From Anastatus disparis (taxonomy: Eukaryota; Arthropoda; Insecta; Hymenoptera; Eupelmidae), in assembly GCA_017163975.1 (NCBI GenBank), contig JAFFSR010000347.1, positions 496,001 to 560,000 of the forward strand: a stretch of 64,000 nt of DNA. Direction: 5' to 3'. The position numbers were made by a program, and so were the translations under genes. Numbering within the stretch: the stretch's first letter is position 1; each line of letters opens with the position of its first letter. The notes under the pieces were generated by a model, which did no database searches, was not told the DNA's origin, and saw only the letters and a list, made by a program, of their open reading frames with translations. This document shows positions 32,529 to 43,199 of this stretch, in pieces.

Positions 32529-33362
32529 CTGGATTTGGAACAAAAAAAGACGTCTTTTTTATCAATATTTTAAAAATAATACCCACTAAAATGTTTCAAA
32601 AAAGAACGTACTTAAGCTAAAGTGTATATACTTGAAGTATGTATACTGATTTTCAACTGTGAATAAACACGCAAAATTATTACCTCATATACCTGCATCT
32701 CTGAAATTTGGATAAGGGATTGCAAAGTTAAGAAAAACGGCACCCCACAGTTGAAAATGTAACTACTGAAAAAATTATTCGAATCGACTATTAATTCTGT
32801 CTTTGACTGTTAGGTGGCGTTTTTCTTAATACGCGAACTCCAACGAAAATTTTAGTGACTCGGGTATATAAGGTTATAACATTTCCAGTTTGTTCGCTCA
32901 AGCTTTTCGGTCTGCAGAGAGCTGATGCTTATTTTGTTTCTATATTCCTAAAGAAAGATACCGTATTAAAAATAATAACGTAATAAAATGATACTTTTTT
33001 GGAACATTTTAGTTAGTACTTTTTTAAAAATTTTGATAAAAAAGACGTTTTGATTTAAAAGACGTCTTCAGAAGACGTCTTTTTTTGTTCCAAATCCAGA
33101 CACGTCCAAAGACGTCATTATTTTCAATAGGGTACATACATTATTTTTATCAATTAAAGCTACTAGAAAACAATAATCGAAAAATGTTTATATACCATTC
33201 ATTAGAGTTTATTTAAAGTCAAAATAATACACAGTGTTTTTTTTACAAACCTCTTTTTTTTCTTGGAAAGACCATGCCAGGGGAATTACATTAATAAAGG
33301 TACGCAAGTAAAATTTTTAAAATACACGGAAAAACCCCATTCTAAAATTTTTTTAGGGGATT

Positions 33363-33847
33363 CCTATTAGAAAAAAACACGTATTTTTTACACGTGTTTT
33401 CTACATGTAAAATTTGCGTGTTTTTTCATGTATTTTTTTCACGTGTTTTTTTTACGTGTATTTTTCAGGTGTATTTTCTTACAGCTTTTCAGCAATCGAA
33501 GAGTTTCAATCGGCTGGCCTCATATATTTGATGCCTCTTCGGAATTCGTTTAAGGGATGACAAAACTTGAAGACACGTCACCCAATGATTTAAAATCGCT
33601 ATTAATGATCGATTACGTCGGTTTGACTTTAAATCACTTGGTGGCGCGTCTTTAAGTTTTTCGTCATCCCTTAAACGAATTTCGAAGACGCATCAGATAT
33701 ATAAGGCCAGACATTAGAAGCTCTTCGATTGTCGAAGAGCTGTAAAAAAATACACCTGAAAAATACACATGAAAAAACACGTGAAAGAAATACACGAAAA
33801 AACCCGCAAATTTTTCATGTACAAAAAACGTATTTTTTCTCAATAGG
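33363..33847. mobile_element. full-length palindromic MITE (about 485 bp)
   Basis: The two halves are diverged inverted copies meeting near 33604. Shared blocks include CCTATT(A/G)AGAAA at the ends, ACACGTG-rich T tracts, CAGGTGTATTTT, AATCGAAGAG, and GAATTCGTTTAAGGGATGAC near the centre. The ends resemble those of the TA-flanked MITE at 15831/33132. No coding potential. Confidence 0.7.
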
Positions 33848-34035
33848 GTTGCTATACATTGGAATATTAAAATATTATTTTTTTTTCTTCAATTTCATCA
33901 CTAATAGGAACATTTAAATTGGTTTCTGACTAATTTTTTAAACTATTAATTTTTACTGTTAATTTTTTTAAAAATTAGGTGACAATTTTCAATAAGTGCT
34001 TAAGAGCAGGCCGGATTCGCTGTCCTTGCCTAATT

Positions 34036-34347
34036 GAGATTTTTGTTATATACTTAAGTATTAATCGGTGCATCTCTAAATTAAAGATTAAGCGCAATAG
34101 ATATCATTATTACAAATATTTATGCACAAGAAAAAAATCTACCGCTTTGTTTTTGAGAAAAGTAAGGAACGCGAAAATATTATAAACATAAACTTTTACT
34201 TCGGCGTTCCTTACTTTTCTCAAAAACAAAACGGTAGAATTATTTTTTCTTGTGCATAGATGCTTATAATAATAATTAATATCTACTGCGCTCAACCTTT
34301 AATTTGAAGATACACCGATTAATACTTGAGTAAATAACAAAAAGCTC
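34036..34347. repeat. palindromic element, copy 1
   Basis: Inverted arms contain TTTGTTATATACTTAAGTAT, AGCGCAATAGATAT, TATGCACAAGAAAAAA and TTTTTGAGAAAAGTAAGGAA with their complements, folding at about 34190. A second copy lies at 36480-36787. Confidence 0.8.
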
Positions 34348-34369
34348 CCCACACAGCATGAAATATTGC

Positions 34370-36420
34370 AGTGAAACTTTCACTGAAATATTGTGCTGAA
34401 ATATTGTCACAAGATTGCAGCAATCTTGTCTTAACATTGCTAAGAGGTTTCATGAAACATTTCAGTGTGATATTGCTGCAAACTTGCTACAAGGTTACAG
34501 AAAATAATTCAAGCAATATTGCAAGGAACCTTTCATGAAAGGTTGCAGCGAGGTTTCTGCAAGGTATTATAAAACATTTCATGAAATATTGCAAGAAACC
34601 TTTCATGAAAGGTTGCAGCGAGGTTTCTGCAAGATTTTAGGAACAATTCATGAAATATTGCAAGAAACCTTTCATGAAAGGTTGCAGCGAGGTTTCTGCA
34701 AGATTTTAGGAACAATTCATGAAATATTGCAAGAAAACTTTCATGAAAGGTTGCAGCGAGGTTTCTGAAAGATTTTAGGAATATTTCATGAAATATTGCA
34801 AGAAACCTTTTATGAAAGGTTGCATAGAGGTTTCCAGCAAAATTTAGAAAACATTTTATAAAATATTGCAAGGAACCTTTCATGAAAGGTTGCAGCAAGG
34901 TTTCTGCAAGGTTTTAGAAATATTTCATGAAATTTCGCAAGCAACCTTTCATGAAAGATTGCAGCGAGGTTTCTGTAAGATTTTAGAAATATTTCATGAA
35001 ATATTGGACGAAAACTTTCACGACATGTTTCAGCGAGGTTTTCAGAAAAATTTAGAAATCATTTCATGGAATATTGCAAGGAATCTTTCATGGAAGGTTG
35101 CAGCAAGTTTTCTGCAAGATTTTGGAAATATTTCATGAAATATTGCAAGAAACCTTTCATGAAAGGTTGCAGCGCGATTTCTGTAAGACTTTAAAAACAT
35201 TTCATGAAATATTGCAAGAAAACTTTTATTACATGTTTCAGCGGGATTTTCAGCGAGATTTAGACAACATTTTGATGGAATATTGCATCGAACTTTCTAT
35301 GAAAGATTGCAGCGAGCTTTCTGCAAGATTTTAGAAACATTTCATAAAATATTGCAAGAAACCTTTCACGAAAGGTTGCAGCGAGGTTTCTGCAAGATTT
35401 GGGGAACTTTTCATGGAATATTGCAAGAAACCTTTCATGAAAGATTGCAGCGAGGTTCCTGCAAGATTTTAGAAACATTTTATAAAATATTGCAAGAAAC
35501 CTTTCACGAAAGGTTGCAGCGAGGTTTCTGCAAGATTTGGGGAACTTTTTATGGAATATTGCAAGAAACCTTTCATGAAAGATTGCAGCGAGGTTCCTGC
35601 AAGATTTTAGAAACATTTTACGAAATATTGCAAGATACCTTTTATGAAAGGTTTCAACGAGGTTTCCAGCAAAATTTGATGAATATATTTTATGAAATAT
35701 TACGAGGTATCTTTTGTTAAAAGTTGCAGTAAGATTTCTACAAGGTTTTTGACAAGATTTCTAAGATATCACAAAAAATATTGCTATGTACATTTCGCCA
35801 ATGGTTATTACCACATTTTTGGCAATCTTTATAAAATATTCCAGAAAAGCGTTTCACATAAAGTATCAGCAAAGTTTCATGAATAATTTCAAAATGAAAT
35901 TGCAGCAAACCTTTCATGAAAGATTGCAGCGAGGTTCCTGCAAGATTTTAGAAACATTTTATAAAATATTGCAAGAAACCTTTCACGAAAGGTTGCAGCG
36001 AGGTTTCTGCAAGATTTGGGGAACTTTTCATGGAATATTGCAAGAAACCTTTCATGAAAGATTGCAGCGAGGTTCCTGCAAGATTTTAGAAACATTTTAC
36101 GAAATATTGCAAGATACCTTTTATGAAAGGTTTCAACGAGGTTTCCAGCAAAATTTGATGAATATATTTTATGAAATATTACGAGGTATCTTTTGTTAAA
36201 AGTTGCAGTAAGATTTCTACAAGGTTTTTGACAAGATTTCTAAGATATCACAAAAAATATTGCCATGTACATTTCGCCAATGGTTATTACCATATTTTTG
36301 GCAATCTTTATAAAATATTCCAGAAAAGCGTTTCACATAAAGTATCAGCAAAGTTTCATGAATAATTTCAAAATGAAATTGCAGCAAACCTTTCATAAAC
36401 AGTTTCAGCAATAATTCCTC
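34370..36420. repeat. 69-bp satellite array
   Basis: Tandem monomers of about 69 bp, about 30 copies, with the core ATATTGCAAGAAACC...GGTTTCTGCAAGATTTTAG. Each good monomer holds the perfect 18-bp palindrome AACCTTTCATGAAAGGTT. Because 69 is a multiple of three, long open frames appear on both strands (23-residue repeats). I regard these as a side effect of the repeat, not genes. Confidence 0.92.
35420..36379. repeat. 479-bp segmental tandem duplication inside the satellite
   Basis: The stretch about 35420-35898 is repeated almost exactly at about 35899-36379 (same text offset by 479 bases, for example ACGAGGTATCTTTTGTTAAA at 35702 and 36181). It includes several 69-bp monomers plus a unique part with CGCCAATGGTTATTACCA. 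High identity implies recent unequal exchange. Confidence 0.88.
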
Positions 36421-36479
36421 AAGTTTTTATAAAAGATTCTAAGAGCAGTCCAGATTCGCTGTTCTTGTCTTGTATTTGG

Positions 36480-36787
36480 TTTCCTGTTATTTACTCAAGT
36501 ATTTATTGCTGTAGTTGTATTGTAAACGGGAAGTTGAGCGCAATAAATATGCTATTATTATAAATATTTATGCGTAGGGTAAAAAAATCCATCGAATTGT
36601 TATTGAAAAAAGTAAAGAACGCATAAATATTAGAAACAAAACCTTTTATTTCAATATTCTCGACTTTTCTCAAAAACGATGCTGAGAAATTTTTTCTTCT
36701 TGTGCACAAATATTGATAATAATACTATTGCGCTCAACTAGTAATTTATAGATACAACGATTGATACTTAAGCAAATAAGAAAAACT
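36480..36787. repeat. palindromic element, copy 2
   Basis: A diverged second copy of the palindrome at 34036-34347, here inside the satellite region. It has the same outer GAGCAG(T/G)CC(A/G)GATTCGCTG flank at 36430. Confidence 0.75.
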
Positions 36788-37487
36788 TGATCATACAAGG
36801 ATATAAAATCCTGCCTACTATTAAATATTACTGCAGCAAGCTTTTGGCAAGATTTAAGAAATATTTTACAAAATATTGCATGCGCGGCAAAATTTGGGAA
36901 AAATTTCATGAAATATTACGAGAAACCTTTCATGAAAGATTGCTGCAAGGTTTCTTGAAATGTTGCTGCCAGGTTTTCATGAAAGGTTGCTGCGAGGTTT
37001 TTAGAAATATTTCAACCGGGTTCTAGCGCGGACATATAAATGTTTCTGCAATATCTCATAAAAGGTTGCTACCAGGTTTTCTGCAAGGTTACGGCGAGAT
37101 TTTCTGAAAAATTGCTGTGTGGTTGCTTGAAATGTTTTTGCTATTTTTCCCGCAAGATTCCTTTAAGGTTTCTTGAAATGTTTCTGTTACATTTCCTGAA
37201 AGATTGCTGCGAGGTTTCGTGCAAGGTTGCGGTGAGGTGTTCTAAAAGATTGCTGCAAGGTTTCTTGAAATGTTTCTGTTACTCTTCCTGAAATATTGCT
37301 GTGAGGTTTTCATGAAAGGTTGCTGCGAGGTTTTCTGAAAGATTGCTGCGAGGTTTTTAGAAATATTTCAACCGGGTTCTAGCACGGACATATAAATGTT
37401 GCGGCAATCTTTCATGAAAGGTTGCTGCGAAGTTTCGAAACTTTCATGAAACCTTGCAGCAACCTTGCAGCAATCTTTCATGTTGTG
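36788..37487. repeat. diverged satellite segment
   Basis: Related monomers (AAAGGTTGCTGCGAGGTTT) with poorer periodicity. The segment contains two copies of a 50-bp block with TTTCAACCGGGTTCTAGC (36993 and 37347). The right boundary is the inverted ATGTTGTGTGGG end. Confidence 0.7.
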
Positions 37488-37730
37488 TGGGTCAATTGTT
37501 ACTCAGTTGGTATCAGATTCTACTCCGGCCTGATCTTAACGCACTTTAAAATTATTAAAAAAAATTTTTTTGCTGCTTAAAATATTCGTATATTCAATCA
37601 AAATAAAATATGTGAGACTCAAATCCTTCATTCGTTTTTTTATTAAAAATATTTATGAAGAAATGCGCGAATAGTATTCGGTGACAGCCAGGGGAGATTA
37701 CATTTTCAACTTTCATGAAGTCGCAGATAA

Positions 37731-37826
37731 AAAATAATTAAGGGCCTGGAAACGAAAAGGGCTTAGGGCCCATTAAAATAACATTGGCAATAAGCCCTTT
37801 TCGTTTTCACGCCCTCAATTATTTTC
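37731..37826. repeat. hairpin, family GAGGG...CCCTC, copy 1
   Basis: Arms 37731-37765 and 37791-37826 pair (AATTAAGGGC...GAAAAGGGCTTA with TAAGCCCTTTTCGTTTTC). The ends AATTAAGGGC/GCCCTCAATT resemble those of the hairpin at 38338-38424. Confidence 0.75.
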
Positions 37827-38337
37827 CGTAAGGTTTCAAAGAATATTCTTATAGAAAAAATGTAGTCACAACATTTATCCATAAATAAAGTAATTAATTA
37901 ATTTTAATTGCCTTTAATGATCGGCGGGGACACGAATTTGCACTTTTTTTCGAAATGACCGATATAATGTACATGTCTTTTTATGTAAAAGTGATACATT
38001 AAAAATAGTGAAGCAGCTTAATGAAGTAGTTCACATTTACCGGGGTGAGCTTGAATTTTTGTTTTTATTGTATAAATTATGCTCACAATATTTGAGTATC
38101 AAAGTAAGTAAGCTCTTTTTTTGTAGCTCAAGAAATACATGTAGAAAAATAGAAAAAAATGTATCATTTTTAACGTATAAAATTCAATCACCTCAATGAA
38201 TCATTTTTTATCCACAAAAAAATTAAAGTCTATGCAATATATTGTATTCTATAAAACGTAATTTTATTTTTCTTGTACACACTTATACTGTTTAGTAAGG
38301 TGGAGCAGTACTACAATTACTGCAACAAACTGTTCAA

Positions 38338-38424
38338 AATTGAGGGTGCAGAAATAAAAAGGGTACATATATCCAATGCTATTTAAACGGGCTATGTGCC
38401 CTTTTTATTTCCGGTCCCTCAATT
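38338..38424. repeat. hairpin, family GAGGG...CCCTC, copy 2
   Basis: Arms 38338-38369 and 38393-38424 pair (AATTGAGGGTGCAGAAATAA with its near-complement). Same design as the hairpin 600 bp upstream but different loop. Confidence 0.75.
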
Positions 38425-39110
38425 AATATAAAGAAATGCTCATATTTTATTTTAAAAATGATTTTATTCTTTATTTTACAATTCAAGATAAAGGCATTTC
38501 TGCAACTGGTACTGGGAATTCATCCAAAGATAACGATGTATACAAAATAATTACAAACAGTAGACGATTGCAGTTACCACCCAGAATATCTCCTCCGCAG
38601 CTACCACCTAGAATTTCTCCTCCACAGTCGCCACGATAATCAGAAAATAATGATAATCCAAATGGTAAAAATTATAATTGAAATTAACCTTGGCCTTCTT
38701 CTCACAGAGATTGTTACTGCTTATACTTAAATATGTTATCATTTTCTCTTGAATAATCATAAAAATAATTCATAAAAAATGTTTATAATCAATTATTATA
38801 TTTGTAAATTTGATTATAAAACAATTTTATAAACAATTACTGTGATTTAGCATGATTGGCGTTCTAAAAGTAACAGTTATAAATGTTTTAAATATTTTTT
38901 TTCATTTCATTGATTACATTTACTTTGATTCATTCGAATTATTAAAAAAATCTATATTTTAATTTTTGATTCAGTAAAAACTATATTGTTCTCACCAATC
39001 TTAAATACTATTTTTTGTATGAAAACCCATATGAAATTTTTAAATATCTATATATTTTTTCTTTGTAATTTGGTCAATAACCTATTATTATTAAAATTTG
39101 TATGAAAAGC

Positions 39111-39724
39111 TTATTGGGAACTCACACACTTGCGATGACCTCTCGTGGCAAGGCTGTGAAATAATCTGAAACAAAAATTTGCGTTGAGTAGCATAGCAAT
39201 TGGTGTTTAATTTTTATTTTTTAATAGAAAACTAATTACAATGTAATAAAAAGAGTTCAAAATGCGTGAAAAAAATTCCAACAGAGATTATTGTGTAGTA
39301 AGGGTTCGTGAAATTTAAGCAGTCAAGAATTTAAATGTTAGTTTTCATCTCTTCCCGAGAACAAATCGAAGTTATGTAAACAAGCAGAATATATTTGACA
39401 ACTCTGCGAAGATAGATTTGTATGAAGCGTGGATAAGTAGACGTCTGCAAGCAATAAGCTATATGAAGTTAACCTCACCGTTGAATGTATATTTCTTAAT
39501 AATTTAACATTTTATTTCGAATTGGGTCTGATAAACCATTTCTCCTTGTATAAATTTACGTTGTGCACGATTGGTGTTAGCGTATTTACAAATATTTTTC
39601 ACGGTGATGATGTTTAGACTAAAAAACTAATGTCATTACATTTAAACCCAGCTTGTACTGTGGAATTCTGTCGCCATGTTAGTATACTATATATAAGTTA
39701 CGCCTTCGTGTGAGTTCCCAATAA
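39111..39724. mobile_element. TIR MITE (614 bp) in intron 1 of the BEN remnant
   Basis: The ends TTATTGGGAACTCACAC (39111) and its inverse (to 39724) match over 17 bases. No coding potential. The target duplication is not clear. Confidence 0.65.
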
Positions 39725-40677
39725 CATAATTTTTTTTCTATACTTTTCTTAATTTTTCATATTTTTATTAAAAATATAAAAACCGAAACCACCTTAAGAA
39801 TAAAATATCATCAAAATTTATTTAAATTCATTTTTGTTTAAAAATAAACAGATCCAATGTTGATACGACAAAATAATCCCCGAGACGAAGCCATAGTAGA
39901 TGAAGAGGCATACCAAGGATTTTTATCTGAAACTATTGTAAATGTCATTCGATACTATAAGAAAGATGGTCCTGGATATGAGGATCGGCAAAAAAGATAC
40001 GAAATTAGTGAAGAAGGAAAAGTAAGTTATTGCAAGCAACTTAATTTTGTGAAATATAATAAATTATTATTCCTAAATAAAATGTTACTGACAAATAAAA
40101 AAAATATTATCTATTAAGTTATATAAAATAATTATTAAAAAGACGTAATATATTGACATTACAATTTTTCAATTTCTGGATTAGAGTCAATAAGGTAAAT
40201 GGGAAGTTGAGGAAATTCTCAACTTTCAAATAACATAAAAATGATTAAAATTCATTAACTTTCACTGAGACTCGATATTTATTAACAAAATGTATTCAAA
40301 TCATGTATTTTATTGATAATAGAAATCAAAATTATTTTATACAAGTTATACATAAACAATTTATAAAACGTCTTTAACGATAGATATATCCATTTACCAT
40401 TTGGTAAACCGGCTCGTATTCAATCTATTTATACCCTTTCATCTCAACTAGTATAGAGCATTATATGAATATTCATAAAAATTATTTAATACAGATAAAA
40501 ATACGCGAAACTGCAATGTTGGTAACTGTGTATAGATCTTATACCCTTTTATATCAACTAAATTTCAAAAAATTGTTAATTTATAAATAATTTTTAATGA
40601 TTTCGTAATTTTTACATCTATTTTTATTAACTGAATGATAATTTAAATATATTCTTTTATATTTAAATGTTCGTGGA

Positions 40678-41300
40678 GCATGTCCACACTGAAAAACTTT
40701 TAGTTGAAAGAACTTTGATGAAAATATCAAAGCTCGAAACTACGAAAATATCATAGCTTCGCACTTCGATATTTCTGATTTATAAACCTCGAAATTCGTA
40801 GTTTATCAGATACCAAACTTATACAACTAAATAACTACGACATTCGATATCAAGAGCTGCGAGTTTAGTAGAAGAAAGATATACAATATTATGTCTATCA
40901 CTGTGAATGTAGTAGCTAAGAACTCCGAAACTTAGGATTAAAATAGCACGAAGAGCTTATACCAGAAAATAGAGTCCATCAAGGTTCCCACTCTCTGCCG
41001 AGCATCAGAAAAGGAGACAGAAGCCAACTTTGAACTTAATACTATTTTACTTCTGAGTTCTAAGTTGTTGAATCCTAAATTCAAGGTTCGAAGGGACGTA
41101 ATATTGTATATCATTTTTCTACTAAGCTCACAGTTCTTGACCTCAAACGTTAGTTGTATTAATTAAATATTTTATAAACTACATAGTTTCAACGCTGATA
41201 AATAAGAACTATCGAAGTCTGAAACTAAGATAGTCTTCGTAGTAAGAGCTTCGATATTTTCATCATAGTTCTATCTACTAAACGTTTTTTAGGACGTGCT
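40678..41300. mobile_element. palindromic MITE (about 620 bp) in intron 2 of the BEN remnant
   Basis: Both halves are diverged inverted copies, with shared blocks ATGATGAAAATATC(A/G)AAGCTC near the ends and GATATACAATATTA near the centre. It is rich in TTCGATA-like motifs. Confidence 0.7.
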
Positions 41301-41640
41301 TTATACTGCATAAATAAATTATATGGAATTCATATTATTTTAAATTTCTGATACCATAATATAAGTATAAAATTATTTTAGATTTATCTTGGAGAAGAAA
41401 TTGTAATGGATTCTCTGATTTGGAAAGTACTTCAAGTAGAAAAACCAACAATATTTTTAGCGGAATTAGCTAAAAAATATGGTCTGCGCCTAATTTGGCC
41501 AACAGAGCTTTTGAGATTGAAGAAGTTAAAAATCAAATTCCTGATAAATCGCCAGTCAAAGTAATAGAAAAAAATTTACTAAGACTTGTGATAAGTGATT
41601 ATGCATTTTTTAATACACATTTATTTGGGATGTGTGGGCT

Positions 41641-42281
41641 TTGTAGTTTATGTTGCCATCCGAGTGAAATTTTTAATTTAATTATAAATTGTGAATTGAA
41701 ATTTAAACATTTTTTTTAATAAATAAACGAATCATAAGGTTTCTTTATTCCTGCAATTACAGTTTACTAAATTTAAAGACGTTCCCTTGGAAATTGATTT
41801 TCTTAGAATATTGATTTAAATTATTGGATTAAGTAGATTTTAGTACGCTCTTACCATTGAGCTCATTTTTTAAATCGTTTGCCATATTAATTTTTAAACA
41901 ATCAGCTTCCAAAGTTACGATCTTTAACACAGGAATATTATAGCCTACCTCTTTCTAGCTCACGTTTTGGTTAATAACTCTTTGAGTTTTCTTAGAATTT
42001 GTTTTGAAAACCTTTTTTTATAATCTACACATAATAACGATTCTATCGGTGTAAGGAAAAGTTCTGCAAACGATACTAAATTTTGAGCTATCAAAATTTT
42101 AAAGATAGAAAATGCACGAATTTTATTTAATAAACACGAATTTTGTTTATGCGGGTATAAGCGTGCTCAACTTATTACAGCGTCATTGTAGGTTTACTTT
42201 ATAGAAGAGAACTATAGTTAAGTTGAGTACAACTGCGCGCAAGTGAACGTCCTTAAAGAGTCGTAAAGTACAAATATTAAC
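41641..42281. other. no gene seen
   Basis: A/T-rich spacer following the BEN remnant. I find no repeat pair or credible ORF. Confidence 0.5.
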
Positions 42282-42597
42282 AGGGGCCGAACTATCTGTC
42301 TTTGTCCAACAGCGTTTTTCATCATTTATATAAGCATCATCCGTTGTAGCAAGAAAAAAATAGTAACCCCCACTAGATATTGGTATAATAAGTGAATTTT
42401 GTAATAACGAGAAAATGATTTAATCGCGTAGTTTTTGAATAATATGAGACCTACAAACGAACTAGAATATAACCTATCTTTTTCGGTAAGTCTAATATCT
42501 AGCGGCGGCTACTATTTTTTTCTTGCTACAACGGATGGTGTTTATATAAATGATGAAAAACGCTATTAGACAAAAACAGATAATTCGGCTTGCTCCT
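42282..42597. mobile_element. palindromic MITE (about 316 bp)
   Basis: Ends AGGGGCCGAACTATCTGTCT and a diverged inverse. Inner arms share CATCATTTATATAA, TCCGTTGTAGCAAGAAAAAA and TAGATATT blocks. No coding potential. Confidence 0.7.
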
Positions 42598-43012
42598 AAA
42601 GTTTTTAAAATTTTTTATTTTTAATTTAAAAGTTTAAAAAATATCTTAATATTATACCATTCGATTGTAACTATTCAAAAGCATAATATAGAGATATTTC
42701 TAAAAATTTTGCAACAAAGATAAAAAATTTAGGAAACTGGAATGTTGGTATGTAAATATTAATTGAAAACGTAATTTAAACATACGAAAAATGAATATGA
42801 GCGAGGCTGATGTTTATTAATTGAGTATTAGTCGGTTGAGGGCGCAAAAATGTCCCACAATTTTTATTACCGACATCATATATGTCAACTCAGATCGACT
42901 GAATGCCACGAGTACGCATATACTAATAGTTGAGTTTGACATTTTCTCAACCACGAAAAGATTTTGGGTAATATGCAAATGCTATCCTGAAAATTAAAAA
43001 ATTGATGTTTAC

Positions 43013-43199
43013 GAATTAAAAACAGCTGAAAGAATGATATTGACTGATTCTGACATACTATAAAAAAAATTTTTAAAAACATCAATACCTTATTAATTAA
43101 TATTTTCAATATTAATTAATAACGTTTTGATGTTTTTAAAAATTTTTTTTATAGTATGTCAGAATCAGTCAATGTCATTCTTTTAGCTGTTTTTAATTC
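43013..43199. mobile_element. hairpin MITE (187 bp) inside the left arm
   Basis: A near-perfect palindrome with arms of about 72 bp starting GAATTAAAAACAGCTGAAAG. The opposite arm of the host element (about 54910) reads straight through TTTACGACCCGCGTAAA, showing the empty site. Confidence 0.85.

Larger units (their letters stand above)
15831..33132. mobile_element. 650-bp TA-flanked MITE split by the Gypsy element
   Basis: The left part (15831-15880, then 32533 onward) and the right end (33042-33132) are inverted copies starting CCCTATTGAAAATAATGACG and sharing GGACGTGTCTGG, TTTGGAAC and GACGTC blocks. TA flanks both ends (15829-15830, 33133-33134). Removing the LTR element and one copy of its CTGG duplication leaves about 650 bp and restores the continuous terminal repeat seen in the other arm. 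The interior at 32530-33040 has a TATATAA box near 32873 but no convincing ORF. TA duplication suggests Tc1/mariner-like or similar mobilisation. Confidence 0.65.
33994..37546. mobile_element. composite satellite-bearing element with inverted ends
   Basis: The outer ends AGTGCTTAAGAGCAGGCCGG (33994-34013) and a diverged inverted copy (about 37526-37546) face each other. Inside, CCACACAGCATGAAA (34348) and its inverse ending in TGTTGTGTGG (about 37485) flank a 69-bp satellite array. Two copies of a separate palindrome also lie within. The arrangement suggests a TE whose interior expanded as a satellite; its class is unknown. Confidence 0.5.
38488..41640 (+). pseudogene. BEN-domain protein gene remnant, three exons, one stop and one frameshift
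   Basis: Exons 38488-38664, 39852-40021 and 41382-about 41640 join in phase using AG acceptors and GTAAAA/GTAAGT donors. Exon 1 encodes a Pro-rich PPRISPPQ repeat and has an in-frame TAA at 38637. Exon 2 gives an acidic linker. Exon 3 begins IYLGEEIVMDSLIW...PTIFLAELA, which matches the opening of a BEN domain. Near 41480 the frame must shift by one base to continue as NLANRAF...KSPVKVIEKN, the rest of the domain. BEN domains bind DNA or protein in chromatin factors. Phase-consistent splice sites argue that this was a real gene; the lesions suggest it is dead. It may be a host paralogue or a TE-captured copy. Confidence 0.55.

Noticed and set aside
34533..36411. Multiple 60-145-codon frames on both strands with 23-residue repeats
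   Set aside because: The 69-bp satellite period is a multiple of three, so frames stay open on both strands without selection. No start context or domain.
34370..36420. CRISPR-like array
   Set aside because: Repeats are contiguous 69-bp monomers without unique spacers, in a eukaryotic TE context.
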